64,000 nt of DNA from contig NZ_SNVV01000004.1 of NCBI RefSeq assembly GCF_004361735.1, forward strand, positions 212,386 to 276,385, in the 5' to 3' direction. Position numbers and translations under genes: made by a program. Source of the stretch: Azoarcus indigens. Lineage in GTDB: Bacteria > Pseudomonadota > Gammaproteobacteria > Burkholderiales > Rhodocyclaceae. This document shows positions 8,667 to 18,215 of the stretch, piece after piece (position 1 is the first letter of the stretch; each line of letters starts with the position of its first letter). Under the pieces are notes generated by a model. That model did not search any database. It saw only the letters and a list, made by a program, of their open reading frames with translations, and was not told where the DNA came from.

Positions 8667-10307
8667 TTACGCCGGGCGGCGCGGAATCCCCTGCGGGCGG
8701 ATGCCGTAGCGTTGCAGCAGGCTGTGCATGAACTCGCTGATGGCCGACAGCTTGGGATAGGCCGGTGCCAGCCGGCGGGCGCGCTCGATCAGGCCGCGGG
8801 CCTGGGCGGCGAAGCGTTCGTTCCAGCCGCGGTGCTCGATGTGCCGCAGCAGGGCGAGGGCGGCGTTGAACAGCACATGCGGGTTGCCAGGCATCTTGCG
8901 GGCGGCGTTCATCATCTCGGCGACCGCGCCGTCGTAGTCGCCGGCCCGCGCCTTCTCGGCGCCGGTGCTGATCAGGCCTTTCACCTCGGTCTGGATGCGC
9001 TGCTCGATCTGGCGCGAGAGTTCTTCCAGGCCGCGGGAGCGCAGCACCGCGCGGGTGCTTTCCACCGTCTGCTCGTCCGCGGCGTTGCGCAGGATGTCCA
9101 TGACGACTTCGGTGCCCTGGTCGCCCAACTGGTTGTCGAAGCAGGCTTTGACCAGTTCCTGTTTCAGGCCGACCGAGAGGTGGCCGGCGGCGGCACTGCT
9201 CCTGGCTGCCTCCAGCAGTGCTTCCTGGGCGCGCAGCACGTCGCCGCTGCGGGCGTGGACCAAGGCGCTGGACAGGGCCTTGCACAGCTTGGCCTTGGGC
9301 ATCTCGCCCATGCTCTTGTCCAGGTCGGCGATGGTGGCCTCGGCGCTTTCGAGCTTGCCTTGGTCCAGCTGCGCTTGCACCAGCCGCACATGGTCCTCCG
9401 GGTCGCGGAAGTCGGAATATTTGCCCTTGCGCACCACCTCGGCCATGGTGTTTTCGGCGGCGGCGGCGTCACCCAGGGTGAGGGCGAGTTCGCCCAGGTG
9501 GCGCAGGCGGTTCAGGCGGTGCGGCGAGCGTTTGGCCGCGGCCTCCACCACCTCGCGGGCCTCGCCGGTGCGGCCGTTCTCCTCGCGGCAGCGGGCGAGC
9601 AGATCATAGGCATCGAGGTAGAGGTCGTTTTCGGCGATGAGGTCGGTGAGGAATTCCTCCGCTTCCTCGTAGCGCTTGCGGGTGTAGAGGATGCGCGCCA
9701 GCCCCAGCCGCGCCCAGGGCGTGGTGCGGGATTCGAGGATGAGGCGGTAGAGGCTCTCCGCCTGCTCCACATGGCCCATGGCGGCGTGCAGCTCGGCCTG
9801 CAGGCGCAGGAAATCGATCAGGTACTGCGGGTATTCGTCCTGCGCCTGCTCGCAGTAGGCCACCGCTTCCACCGAGTCGCCCATCTCGATCAGCTTCCAG
9901 GCCGGCAGGAAGGCCTCGCGCTTGTCGAAGGCGCGTTGCAGGCGGGCACGCAGGGTTTCGGCGGTGAGCGGCTTGAGAATGTAGTCGTTGGGGGCGAGTT
10001 CGGCGGCGCTGACGACGCGCTCATAGTTGCGCTCGCCGGTGATCATGATGAACAGCGTGTCCAGCGGAATGATCTCGTGGTTGCGCAGGTCTTCGAGCAG
10101 GTGCTGGCCGTCCTGCCCCTCGCCGAGGTGGTACTCGCACAGCAGCAGGTTGTAGCGGCGCTCGCGCAGCCGGCGCACCGCCATGCCGGCGGAAGCGGCG
10201 AACTGCACCTGTTCCAGGCCGATGGAGGCCAGCATGGTGCGCAGCTGCGCGCGCATGGTGGGCTGGCTTTCTATGACCAGGACGGAGATACCGGCAAGAG
10301 AGGCCAT
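8667..10307 (-). CDS. Receiver-domain protein with C-terminal TPR region, atypical phospho-acceptor
   Basis: A 546-residue protein. Residues about 7-125 form a CheY-like receiver (ISVLVIESQP, YNLLLCEYHLGEGQDG, FIMITGE, NDYILKPLT). The rest is a helical TPR array (PWARLGLARILYTRKRYEEA, DAYDLLARCREENGRTGEA, EKARAGDYDGAVAEMMNA). The usual acidic pair is reduced to E13-S14 and the phospho-acceptor Asp is Glu58, while the conserved Thr and Lys remain. Phosphorylation as in normal response regulators is therefore doubtful; Glu may mimic the phosphorylated state. There is no DNA-binding domain, so output is likely by protein contact. It follows aspS after a terminator and precedes the RNase gene by 31 bp. 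Confidence 0.82.
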   Translation of the reverse strand: MASLAGISVLVIESQPTMRAQLRTMLASIGLEQVQFAASAGMAVRRLRERRYNLLLCEYHLGEGQDGQHLLEDLRNHEIIPLDTLFIMITGERNYERVVSAAELAPNDYILKPLTAETLRARLQRAFDKREAFLPAWKLIEMGDSVEAVAYCEQAQDEYPQYLIDFLRLQAELHAAMGHVEQAESLYRLILESRTTPWARLGLARILYTRKRYEEAEEFLTDLIAENDLYLDAYDLLARCREENGRTGEAREVVEAAAKRSPHRLNRLRHLGELALTLGDAAAAENTMAEVVRKGKYSDFRDPEDHVRLVQAQLDQGKLESAEATIADLDKSMGEMPKAKLCKALSSALVHARSGDVLRAQEALLEAARSSAAAGHLSVGLKQELVKACFDNQLGDQGTEVVMDILRNAADEQTVESTRAVLRSRGLEELSRQIEQRIQTEVKGLISTGAEKARAGDYDGAVAEMMNAARKMPGNPHVLFNAALALLRHIEHRGWNERFAAQARGLIERARRLAPAYPKLSAISEFMHSLLQRYGIRPQGIPRRPA

Positions 10308-10397
10308 GTTCTTGGTCGTATCGGGCGTAAGCGGCCGGGGCTGGCTGGAAAAGCTTACGGCAAATCCGGGGGCGGGCTGAAGGCCCGCCGGACGAAA

Positions 10398-10426
10398 AAA
10401 AAGCGGATGGGATTCATCCGCTTTTT
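10398..10426 (-). terminator. Rho-independent terminator after aspS
   Basis: AAAAAGCGGATG (10398-10409) pairs perfectly with CATCCGCTTTTT (10415-10426) around a 5-nt loop, with a T-run on the minus strand from the A-tract at 10395-10402. It lies 19 bp downstream of the aspS stop. Confidence 0.85.
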
Positions 10427-10445
10427 ATCGGGGGGCCGGCAAGGA

Positions 10446-12245
10446 TCAGTCGCGGGCGACTTCCACCTGGGTTTCCACCTTCTGACGCAGGCGGATGTGC
10501 AACTCGCGCAGCTGCTTCTCGTCCACCTCGCCCGGGGCGTCGGTGAGCAGGCACTGGGCGCGCTGGGTTTTGGGGAAGGCGATGACGTCGCGGATGGATT
10601 CAGCACCGGCCATCATGGTGACCACCCGATCCAGGCCAAAGGCCAGGCCGCCGTGCGGCGGCGCGCCGTACTTCAGCGCATCCAGCAGGAAGCCGAACTT
10701 GACCTGCTGCTCCTCGGCACCAATGTTGAGCGCCTCGAACACCTTAGCCTGCACGTCGGCGCGGTGGATACGCACCGAGCCGCCGCCGATCTCCCAGCCG
10801 TTGAGGGCGAGGTCATAGGCCTTGGCGACGCAGGCGCCCGGGTCGGTGGCGAGCAGGTCCACGTGCTCGTCCTTCGGGCTGGTGAAGGGGTGGTGGCAGG
10901 CGGTCCAGCGCTTGTCGTCCTCGTCGTACTCGAACATCGGGAAGTCCACCACCCACAGCGGGCGCCAGGTCTCGCCGGTGACGTAGCCCTTCTCGTGGCC
11001 GAGCTTGGTGCGCAGCGCGCCCATGGCGTCGTTCACTACCTTGGCCTTGTCGGCGCCGAAGAAGATGAGGTCGCCGGACTGGGCGCCGGTGCGCTCCAGC
11101 ACGGTGCGCAGCGCGGTTTCGTTGAGGTTCTTGACGATGGGCGACTGCAGGCCTTCCTCATTCACCTTGGTGACATCGTTCACCTTGATGTAGGCCAGGC
11201 CCTTGGCGCCGTAGATGCCGACGAACTTGGTGTACTCGTCGATCTCTCCCCGGCTCAGGCTGGCGCCGCCAGGCACCCGCATGGCGGCGACGCGGCCGCC
11301 GCTGTTGGCCGGGCCGGAGAAGACCTTGAAGGCGACGTCCTGCATGGCGTCGGTGACTTCGGTCAGCTCCAGGGTGACGCGCAGGTCAGGCTTGTCCGAG
11401 CCGAAGCGACGCATCGCTTCAGCGTAGGTCATGCGCGGGAAGGGGCTGGGCAGCTCCACCGCCAGGGCTTCCTTGAACACGAAGCGGATCATGTCTTCCA
11501 TGATCGCGGTGATCTCGGTCTCGTTCAGGAAGGAGGTTTCGATATCGACCTGGGTGAATTCCGGCTGGCGGTCGGCACGCAGGTCCTCGTCGCGGAAGCA
11601 CTTGGTGATCTGGTAGTAGCGGTCGAAGCCGGCGACCATCAGCAGTTGCTTGAAGAGCTGCGGCGACTGCGGCAGGGCGAAGAATTGCCCCGGGTGCACG
11701 CGGGACGGCACCAGGTAGTCGCGCGCGCCCTCTGGCGTGCTCTTGGTCAGCATCGGCGTTTCGATGTCGATAAAGCCGGCGCCATCCAGGAAACGGCGGA
11801 AGGCCATCGCGACCTTGTAGCGCAGCATCAGGTTCTTCTGCATCTGCGGGCGGCGCAGGTCGATCACCCGGTTGGCCAGGCGCACCGTTTCCGACAGGTT
11901 GTCGTCGTCGAGCTGGAACGGCGGGGTGACCGAGGCGTTCAGGATCTGGATGTCGTGGCACAGCACCTCGATCTCGCCAGAGGTGAGGTTGGCGTTCTCG
12001 GTGCCGGCCGGGCGGCGGCGCACCTTGCCGCTCATCTGCAGCACGAACTCGTTGCGCACCGACTCGGCGATCTTGAACATATCGGCACGGTCCGGATCGC
12101 AGACGACCTGGACCAGGCCCTCGCGGTCGCGCAGGTCGATGAAGATGACGCCGCCGTGGTCGCGGCGGCGATGCACCCAGCCGTTCAGCGTGACGATCTG
12201 GTCAAGGTCGGCGGCGGTGACTTTTCCGCAGTAATGAGTTCGCAT
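10446..12245 (-). CDS. aspS: Aspartyl-tRNA synthetase
   Basis: A 599-residue class II synthetase that charges tRNA-Asp (in organisms without AsnRS, of the non-discriminating type, also tRNA-Asn). It has the N-terminal OB-fold anticodon domain ([20 protein letters not shown]), motif 2 ([17 protein letters not shown]), the bacterial GAD insertion in the middle, and motif 3 in [14 protein letters not shown] chose ATG 12245 (MRTHYCG, the family start) rather than an in-frame ATG 18 bp upstream. It follows DUF502 and fmdB on the same strand, a common betaproteobacterial arrangement, and ends in a strong terminator. Confidence 0.97.
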   Translation of the reverse strand: MRTHYCGKVTAADLDQIVTLNGWVHRRRDHGGVIFIDLRDREGLVQVVCDPDRADMFKIAESVRNEFVLQMSGKVRRRPAGTENANLTSGEIEVLCHDIQILNASVTPPFQLDDDNLSETVRLANRVIDLRRPQMQKNLMLRYKVAMAFRRFLDGAGFIDIETPMLTKSTPEGARDYLVPSRVHPGQFFALPQSPQLFKQLLMVAGFDRYYQITKCFRDEDLRADRQPEFTQVDIETSFLNETEITAIMEDMIRFVFKEALAVELPSPFPRMTYAEAMRRFGSDKPDLRVTLELTEVTDAMQDVAFKVFSGPANSGGRVAAMRVPGGASLSRGEIDEYTKFVGIYGAKGLAYIKVNDVTKVNEEGLQSPIVKNLNETALRTVLERTGAQSGDLIFFGADKAKVVNDAMGALRTKLGHEKGYVTGETWRPLWVVDFPMFEYDEDDKRWTACHHPFTSPKDEHVDLLATDPGACVAKAYDLALNGWEIGGGSVRIHRADVQAKVFEALNIGAEEQQVKFGFLLDALKYGAPPHGGLAFGLDRVVTMMAGAESIRDVIAFPKTQRAQCLLTDAPGEVDEKQLRELHIRLRQKVETQVEVARD

Positions 12246-12303
12246 GGTGTGGAGTTCCGGCAATTCAGAAGGCGGCGCAGGCCGCCGGGGAAGGCAAGGT
12301 GCG

Positions 12304-12930
12304 TTATTCGTTCAACAGCGCGGGCCGCTCGTTCAAGCGGCGCGGCGCGGGGGCGACGACGCCCATCGAGATGATGTATTTGAGGGCCTCGTCCACGCTC
12401 ATTTCCAGCTCGATGACGTCCGCCGCTGGCATCATCAGGAAGAAGCCCGAGGTCGGGTTGGGCGTGGTAGGCACATAAACGCTGACATAGTCGCCGGCCA
12501 GGTGCTGCGCTGCATCGCCGCCGGGCTTGCCAGTCAGGAAGGCAATTGTCCAGGCGCCCTCGCGCGGGTACTGCACCAGCAAGGCCTTGCGGAAGGCTTG
12601 GCCGTTACTGGAGAAAAGCGTGTCGGAAACCTGTTTGACGCTGTAGTAGATGGATTTGACCACCGGGATCCTGGCCAGCACCGCCTCCCAAACCTGGACC
12701 AGCTTCTGCCCCAGCACATTGGCCGCCACCAGGCCGGTGGCGAGAACGATGAGCACGCTGAGGACCAGCCCGACGCCGGGAATGTTGAAGCCGAACATCA
12801 CCTTGGGCTGCACGCCTTCCGGCAGCCACAGGATGATTTGGTCCAGGGTGTTTACGATCCAGGCCAGCACCATGAAGGTGATGGCCAGGGGAATCCAGAT
12901 CAGCAGGCCGGTGATCAGATACTTTTTCAC
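12304..12930 (-). CDS. DUF502 family membrane protein
   Basis: A 208-residue inner-membrane protein with two transmembrane helices near the N-terminus ([20 protein letters not shown] and [20 protein letters not shown]) and a conserved cytoplasmic or periplasmic domain with [18 protein letters not shown] and [14 protein letters not shown]. Family function is unknown. The likely start is GTG 12930, which gives the conserved opening VKKYLITG; the longer frame upstream overlaps the fmdB gene and is not protein-like. It lies 19 bp after fmdB and 58 bp before aspS, so all three are probably co-transcribed. Confidence 0.85.
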   Translation of the reverse strand: MKKYLITGLLIWIPLAITFMVLAWIVNTLDQIILWLPEGVQPKVMFGFNIPGVGLVLSVLIVLATGLVAANVLGQKLVQVWEAVLARIPVVKSIYYSVKQVSDTLFSSNGQAFRKALLVQYPREGAWTIAFLTGKPGGDAAQHLAGDYVSVYVPTTPNPTSGFFLMMPAADVIELEMSVDEALKYIISMGVVAPAPRRLNERPALLNE

Positions 12931-12949
12931 GGGTGACCGGCGCTGCCTG

Positions 12950-13228
12950 TCAGGAAGGATGACAGGCGCAGCCACCGCCGCAGCCGGCTGCCGGCGCGCT
13001 GTCGCTGGACGACGAAGCAGAAGACGAACTGGCGGATTTGCCGCCGCCGTTCTTGAAATCGGTGGCATACCAGCCGCTGCCCTTCAGCTGGAAGCCGGCG
13101 GCAGACAACAGCTTGGTGTAGCTCTCCTTGCCGCAGGACGGGCAGGTGGAGAGCGGGGCGTCGCTCATCTTCTGCAGATGTTCTTTCTGGTACCCGCAAC
13201 TCTCGCAACGATATTCATAGATAGGCAT
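12950..13228 (-). CDS. FmdB-family zinc-ribbon protein
   Basis: A 92-residue protein beginning MPIYEYRCESCGYQKEHLQK, the FmdB signature, with a second Cys pair in CPSCGKES. The four cysteines (two C-x2-C knuckles) form a zinc ribbon. The middle has WYATDFKNGG, typical of the family, followed by a Ser-rich stretch and an unusual Cys/His-rich end, CGGGCACHPS. Family members are thought to act as small regulators, but no function is established. It is first of the fmdB-DUF502-aspS unit. Confidence 0.88.
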   Translation of the reverse strand: MPIYEYRCESCGYQKEHLQKMSDAPLSTCPSCGKESYTKLLSAAGFQLKGSGWYATDFKNGGGKSASSSSASSSSDSAPAAGCGGGCACHPS

Positions 13229-13385
13229 GACGACCTCCGAAAAGGCAAGCGCGTAAGTCTAACGCAACGCAGCATCGGGAAGAAGGGAGGCTGTTCCGTC
13301 CCGTAAGCCGGCAACACCGGCTCCGGGGAGAGGGGCAGCTTCGCCGGGATGTGGGGGGCGAAAGCCCGGTTTTCAAGGCCGGATG

Positions 13386-14237
13386 CTACAGGCGAGCCAG
13401 GTAGTAGGCAGTGATCGTGTCACCCCAGAACAGCGCTAGCACACCAGCTGCGGCCAGGTAGGGGCCGAAGGGGATGGGAACGTTGCGCCCATGGCGGGCG
13501 AACAGGATCAGTGCGATGCCGACCAAGGCCCCCACCACCGACGAGAACAGGATGGTGAGCGGTAGCATCTGCCACCCCAGCCAAGCGCCGATTGCTCCCA
13601 GCAGCTTGAAGTCGCCATAGCCCATGCCTTCACGGCCGGTGAGCAGCTTGAACAGCCAGTACACCGACCACAGGGTGAGATAGCCAGCTGCTGCGCCGAC
13701 CACCGCATCGGCCAGCGGGGCGTAAGTGGCGCCGAGATTCAGCAGCAGCCCGGCCCACAGCAACGCCAGTGTCAGGCTGTCCGGCAGCAACTGGGTGTCC
13801 AGGTCGATGAAGGCGAGCGCGATCATCACCCAGATGAAGAACAAGGCGCCGAGGCCGGCGGTTCCCCAGCCGAAACGCCAGGCCGCATAGCCGGATAGCG
13901 CGGCGCTCAGCAGCTCCACGATGGGGTAGCGGATACCGATGCGCGCGCCGCAGTGGCGACAGCGGCCACGCAGTACCAGATAGCTCACCACCGGGACGTT
14001 CTCGATGGCGCTGATCTGATGGCCGCAATGGGGGCAGCTGGAGCGCGGCGTGGCCAGGTTATAGCGGGCGGAGGTCGGCGGTTCCTCACCCCGCAGCTCC
14101 GCCGCCTGCGCATGCCACTCCTGTTCCAGCATGCGGGGAAGGCGATGGATGACGACGTTGAGGAAGCTGCCGACGAACAGGCCAAGCAGGGCGGCCAGTA
14201 GGGTGAAGGCAAAAGGCTCGTGCAGGATTTCTAACAT
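13386..14237 (-). CDS. pilD: Type IV prepilin peptidase / N-methyltransferase
   Basis: A 283-residue inner-membrane aspartyl protease that cleaves prepilin leader peptides and N-methylates the new N-terminus. The cytoplasmic loop has the zinc cysteines C68-x2-C71 and C93-x2-C96, tied to the methyltransferase part. The catalytic aspartates lie in IDLDTQLLPD (D145/D147) and GYGDFKLLG (D209). About seven or eight hydrophobic helices follow the first one at residues 10-30. It is last of pilB-pilC-pilD, 38 bp after pilC. coaE, often the next gene, does not follow here; a 157-bp gap and fmdB do. Confidence 0.96.
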   Translation of the reverse strand: MLEILHEPFAFTLLAALLGLFVGSFLNVVIHRLPRMLEQEWHAQAAELRGEEPPTSARYNLATPRSSCPHCGHQISAIENVPVVSYLVLRGRCRHCGARIGIRYPIVELLSAALSGYAAWRFGWGTAGLGALFFIWVMIALAFIDLDTQLLPDSLTLALLWAGLLLNLGATYAPLADAVVGAAAGYLTLWSVYWLFKLLTGREGMGYGDFKLLGAIGAWLGWQMLPLTILFSSVVGALVGIALILFARHGRNVPIPFGPYLAAAGVLALFWGDTITAYYLARL

Positions 14238-14275
14238 TGACGCGTCGTGGTGAGCCGTCGGAGCGGCAGGCCGGG

Positions 14276-15514
14276 TCAGACCACCGAGCCGAGTTTGAAG
14301 ATGGGCAGGTACATGGCAACCACCAGGCCGCCGATGACCGTGCCGAGGAAGACCATGATGATGGGCTCCAGCAGCTGGGACAGGCCGGCGACCGCATCAT
14401 CCACTTCCTGCTCGAAGAAGTCCGCAACCTTGGCCAGCATGGAGTCGAGCTGGCCGGATTCCTCGCCGATGGACACCATCTGCACGACCATGGTGGGAAA
14501 CACGTTGGCGTTCTGCATCGAGACGGTGAGGCTGGTGCCGGTGCTGACCTCGTTCTGGATCTGCTTGGTCGCGGTGAGATAGACGTAGTTGCCTGACGCT
14601 CCGCCCACCGAGTCCAGCGCTTCGACCAGGGGTACACCGGCTGCGAACATGGTGGACAGGGTGCGTGCCCAGCGGGCGACGGTGGCCTTGCGGATGATCT
14701 CGCCGATCACCGGCATCTTCAGCACCATCCGGTCCACCGCGATCTGCATGGCGGAAGATCGTCGATAGGTGTAGGCGATGCCGACCACGGTACCGATGAT
14801 GATGCCGAACACCAGATACCAGTATGAGACGAAGAAGTCGGACATTGCGATCACCAGCTGCGTCGGCGCTGGCAGGTCCGCACCGAAGCTGGTGAACACG
14901 TTCTTGAACTCCGGGATGACGAACAGCATCATCACCGCGACCACCAGCGCGGCGACCACCACCACCGCAATCGGGTAGAACAGGGCGGACTTGATCTTGC
15001 TCTTGATCGCCAGGATCTTTTCTTTGTAGGTGGCGATGCGATCCAGCAGGTTGTCCAGGATGCCGGCCTGTTCGCCGGCGGCGACCAGATTGCAGAACAG
15101 CTTGTCGAAATAGACCGGATGGCGGCTGAAGGCCTGGGACAGGTTGGAGCCGGTCTCCACGTCGGTGCGCACCTCATTCAGCAGCCGGGCGAGGCTGGGG
15201 TTACCCGAGCCCTTGATGCCGATGTCGAAAGCCTGCAGCAGCGGCACGCCGGATTTCATCATCGTTGCCAGCTGCCGGGTGAAGAGGGCGATGTCCTTGT
15301 CGCTGATCTTGTGGCCGCGGGAGAGCTTCTGTTTCTTGACCTTGGTGACGAGGATGCCTTGCCGGCGCAGGGTGGCCTGGACCACCGCTTCGCCAGTGGC
15401 GCGCATCTCGCCACGAACGATCTTGCCGGTCTTGTCCTTGCCTTCCCAGCTGTAGAGGTCTTCCTTGGGGCCGGTGGCCGCGGGGCGGCGGGGGGCACGG
15501 CTTGCTGTGGCCAT
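14276..15514 (-). CDS. pilC: Type IV pilus inner-membrane platform protein PilC
   Basis: A 412-residue polytopic protein of the GspF/PilC family that couples the assembly ATPase PilB to pilin extrusion. It has two T2SSF domains, roughly residues 75-198 (FTRQLATMMKSGVPLLQAF) and 280-400 (WARTLSTMFAAGVPLVEALD), each followed by membrane helices; the last ends VAMYLPIFKLGSVV. The N-terminal lysine-rich region (YSWEGKDKTGKIVRGE) is cytoplasmic. It lies 18 bp after pilB and 38 bp before pilD. Confidence 0.96.
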   Translation of the reverse strand: MATASRAPRRPAATGPKEDLYSWEGKDKTGKIVRGEMRATGEAVVQATLRRQGILVTKVKKQKLSRGHKISDKDIALFTRQLATMMKSGVPLLQAFDIGIKGSGNPSLARLLNEVRTDVETGSNLSQAFSRHPVYFDKLFCNLVAAGEQAGILDNLLDRIATYKEKILAIKSKIKSALFYPIAVVVVAALVVAVMMLFVIPEFKNVFTSFGADLPAPTQLVIAMSDFFVSYWYLVFGIIIGTVVGIAYTYRRSSAMQIAVDRMVLKMPVIGEIIRKATVARWARTLSTMFAAGVPLVEALDSVGGASGNYVYLTATKQIQNEVSTGTSLTVSMQNANVFPTMVVQMVSIGEESGQLDSMLAKVADFFEQEVDDAVAGLSQLLEPIIMVFLGTVIGGLVVAMYLPIFKLGSVV

Positions 15515-15532
15515 GATGCGCTTCCTGTTTCC

Positions 15533-17251
15533 TTATTCGTTGGTCGAAGCCAGCACTTCTTCCAGGGAAGTCACCCCCTGCCTGACCTTGAGCAGGCCGG
15601 ACTGGCGCAGGTCGCGTATGCCCTCCCGCTGCGCCTGTGCGGCGATGTCCATCGAGTTGCCGTTGGTCATGATGATGTGGGCGATGTCCTCGCTGATCGG
15701 CATTACTTGATAGATGCCGACGCGGCCCTTGTAGCCGCTGCCCTTGCAGCGTTCGCAGCCATTGGGCGCGTACGGCTGCCAGCTGCCGTCGAGGTCTTCT
15801 TCGCTGAAGCCGGCTTCGAGCAGGGCCTCGATCGGGATGTCCGCCGGCTTCTTGCAGGAACACAGGCGGCGCGCCAGACGCTGGGCGGTGATCATGATCA
15901 CCGACGAGGCGATGTTGAAGGGCGCGACGCCCATGTTCTTGAGGCGTTCCAGCGTGGTCGGGGCGTCGTTGGTGTGCAGGGTGGACAGCACCAGGTGACC
16001 GGTCTGAGCGGCCTTGACCGAGATCTCCGCCGTTTCCAGGTCGCGGATTTCGCCGACCATGATGACGTCCGGATCCTGCCGCAGGAAGGCGCGCAGCGCG
16101 GCGGCGAAGGTGAGGCCGGCCTTGTCGTTCACATTGACCTGATTCACCCCCGGCAGATTGATTTCCGCCGGATCCTCGGCGGTGGAGATATTCACGCCGG
16201 CCTTGTTCAGGATGTTGAGACAGGTGTAGAGCGAAACCGTCTTGCCCGAGCCAGTGGGGCCGGTGACCAGGATCATGCCGTAGGGGCGCTGCACTGCGTC
16301 CAGCAGAGCCTTCTTCTGCTCCGGCTCGTAGCCTAGCGCGTCCACGCCCAGCATGGCGGAGCTGGGATCCAGGATACGCATGACGATCTTCTCGCCATAC
16401 AGCGTGGGCAGCGTGGAGACACGGAAGTCGATGGCCTTGCTCTTGGACAGCACCAGTTTCATCCGGCCGTCCTGGGGAACCCGTTTCTCGGAGATGTCCA
16501 GGCGGGAGATGACCTTGATACGAGCGGCGATCTTCTCTTTCAGCACCAGCGGCGGCTGGGCGATCTCGCGCAGCACGCCGTCGGTGCGTACGCGGATGCG
16601 GTAATACTTCTCGTAGGGCTCGAAGTGGATGTCGGAGGCGCCTTCGTTGATGGCGTCGATCAGCACTTTCTGGATGAATTTGACGACCGGAGCGTCGTCG
16701 ACCTCGTTGCTGCTGTCTTCTGCTGCTGCCTGCTCGCCGGGGGCCTCCTGCTGCAGGAGGTCCATATCGAACTCGTCGCCAGTGAGGTCCTTCAGCGTCT
16801 GCTCGGTGGATTCGGACAGCGCCTCTGCGAGCTTGGCGAGCTTGTCCGCTTCCACGACCACCAGATCCACTTGCAGACCGGTCTGAAAGCGGATTTCGTC
16901 CAGTACCCGCATGTTCGAGGGGTCTGCCACCGCCAGCAGCAAGCGGTTCTGGCGCCGCCCCAGCGCGACCACCTGATGCTTGCTCATCAGCTTGCGGTCC
17001 ACCGCGTCGCGGGGAAGGGTGCTGCGATCTACTGCGGCGAGGTCGAGTTGGGGATAGCCGAAAGTTTCAGCGGCAAAGCGGGCGACGTCCCGAGGCGCGA
17101 GCAGGCCGCGTTGGGCGACTTCGAGAAGAAAACCGTTGGTGGAACCGCTGGCGTTGGGGGCACAGGCCAGGGCGTCGGCCTCGGAAAGCCGGCCATGCTG
17201 GATCAGCGCCCGTGCAAGTCCGCTCAGCGCGGTCTGGGGGTTTGCGGCCAT
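15533..17251 (-). CDS. pilB: Type IV pilus assembly ATPase PilB
   Basis: A 572-residue cytoplasmic hexameric ATPase powering pilus extension. The N-terminal GspE-N domain (about 1-150) is followed by the motor: VVKFIQKVLIDAINEGASDIH (about 189-209), Walker A GPTGSGKT (331-338), the Asp/His boxes around EIRDLETAEI and STLHTNDA, and the tetracysteine zinc motif in LCSCKKPADIP and CERCKGSGYKGRVG. Family length is about 565-575. It is first in the pilBCD operon; the 89-bp region upstream separates it from the ccsA-type gene on the same strand. Confidence 0.96.
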   Translation of the reverse strand: MAANPQTALSGLARALIQHGRLSEADALACAPNASGSTNGFLLEVAQRGLLAPRDVARFAAETFGYPQLDLAAVDRSTLPRDAVDRKLMSKHQVVALGRRQNRLLLAVADPSNMRVLDEIRFQTGLQVDLVVVEADKLAKLAEALSESTEQTLKDLTGDEFDMDLLQQEAPGEQAAAEDSSNEVDDAPVVKFIQKVLIDAINEGASDIHFEPYEKYYRIRVRTDGVLREIAQPPLVLKEKIAARIKVISRLDISEKRVPQDGRMKLVLSKSKAIDFRVSTLPTLYGEKIVMRILDPSSAMLGVDALGYEPEQKKALLDAVQRPYGMILVTGPTGSGKTVSLYTCLNILNKAGVNISTAEDPAEINLPGVNQVNVNDKAGLTFAAALRAFLRQDPDVIMVGEIRDLETAEISVKAAQTGHLVLSTLHTNDAPTTLERLKNMGVAPFNIASSVIMITAQRLARRLCSCKKPADIPIEALLEAGFSEEDLDGSWQPYAPNGCERCKGSGYKGRVGIYQVMPISEDIAHIIMTNGNSMDIAAQAQREGIRDLRQSGLLKVRQGVTSLEEVLASTNE

Positions 17252-17340
17252 GTCCCGCTCTTAACTAACTGACATTTGATCTTGCACGCCGGGCCGATTC
17301 TTGTAAAGGGCGGTGTTTCCTGGCTGTGCGGGGCATCGCG

Positions 17341-18168
17341 TCAGGCGGCGCGGTGGAGCAGGACTTCGATGACGAAGCGGCTGCCGACGTAGGCCAGCAT
17401 CAAGGCGATGAAGCCGGCGAGCGTCCATCGCAGCGCCACCCGGCCCCGCCAACCCCAGACCCTGCGGCCGAAAAGCAGGGCGCCGAACAGGAGCCAGGAG
17501 ATGATGGCGAACACCGTCTTGTGGTCCACCCGGAAGGCGGTGCCGAACAGGCTTTCGGAGAACACGACGCCTGAGGCCAGCGTCAGCGTCAGTAATACGA
17601 AAGCGATGCTGATCAGGCGGAACAGCAGCGCTTCCATTGTCAGCAGCGGGGGCAGGTTGACCAAGGTGCGGGTGAGTCGAGCGTTATGCAGCCGGCGCTC
17701 GGCGACCGCCATCAACATTGCGTGCAGGGCCGCCAGCGTGAACAGGCTGTAGGCCAGCATGGCGACGATGAAGTGAGCACGGAAGGCCGGTGAGCCGGCA
17801 TTGGCCAGGATGTGCTGCCCGGGGAAAAAGGCGGGGATCAGGCTGGCGACAGCGCCCGCCGGCATTGCCAGCGCGTGCAGTCCCTCGAGCCGGGTGTACA
17901 GCGTTTCCACCCAGTAGAAGCAGATGGCCAGCCACACCATCAGTGAGATGGCGACTCCAAAGCCAAAGCGCATCTCCTGCCCGGGGAACAGGGCTTCGTG
18001 CAATGCCAGCCCATGCGCCAGTAGTGCCACGAGCAGGACGAGACGTTCCCGGGACGACATGCCTTGTCGCAACTCTGCTTTCTGCCGCAGCACGCAACTG
18101 CGCCAGAACCAGGCGCACAGGCCTGCGTAAAGCGAGGCAGGGAGGAGATGAAGTAGAATCGGGGGCAT
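17341..18168 (-). CDS. CcsA/YpjD-type cytochrome c assembly-related membrane protein
   Basis: A 275-residue inner-membrane protein with about eight helices (MPPILLHLLPASLYAGL, LVLLVALLAHGLALHEALF, AHFIVAMLAYSLFTLAALHAM, FAIISWLLFGALLFGRRVWG). This is the CcsA-like fold found in haem-handling proteins and in YpjD, which is the neighbour of ffh in E. coli and many proteobacteria. Histidines in LLAHGLALHEALF and near the AHFIVAML helix are candidates for haem contact. I chose ATG 18168 because the longer frame would run to within 2 bp of ffh. Its cellular role is uncertain. Confidence 0.8.
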   Translation of the reverse strand: MPPILLHLLPASLYAGLCAWFWRSCVLRQKAELRQGMSSRERLVLLVALLAHGLALHEALFPGQEMRFGFGVAISLMVWLAICFYWVETLYTRLEGLHALAMPAGAVASLIPAFFPGQHILANAGSPAFRAHFIVAMLAYSLFTLAALHAMLMAVAERRLHNARLTRTLVNLPPLLTMEALLFRLISIAFVLLTLTLASGVVFSESLFGTAFRVDHKTVFAIISWLLFGALLFGRRVWGWRGRVALRWTLAGFIALMLAYVGSRFVIEVLLHRAA

Positions 18169-18215
18169 AGATTCCAGCAGTTTACTCCAAGTCATCCAGG
18201 CCGAAGGTTCCATAC

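Noticed and set aside
8523..12374. Very long plus-strand open frame (about 1280 codons)
   Set aside because: It lies antisense to aspS, the receiver-TPR gene and the RNase gene, which all have clear families. High GC leaves stop codons rare in the opposite frames; the translation is low-complexity Ala/Gly/His/Val without domains.
13229..13385. Hairpin GGGC-GAAA-GCCC followed by GGTTTT near pilD
   Set aside because: The T-run is on the plus strand, but no plus-strand gene ends here; the 4-bp stem is too short to count as a terminator.
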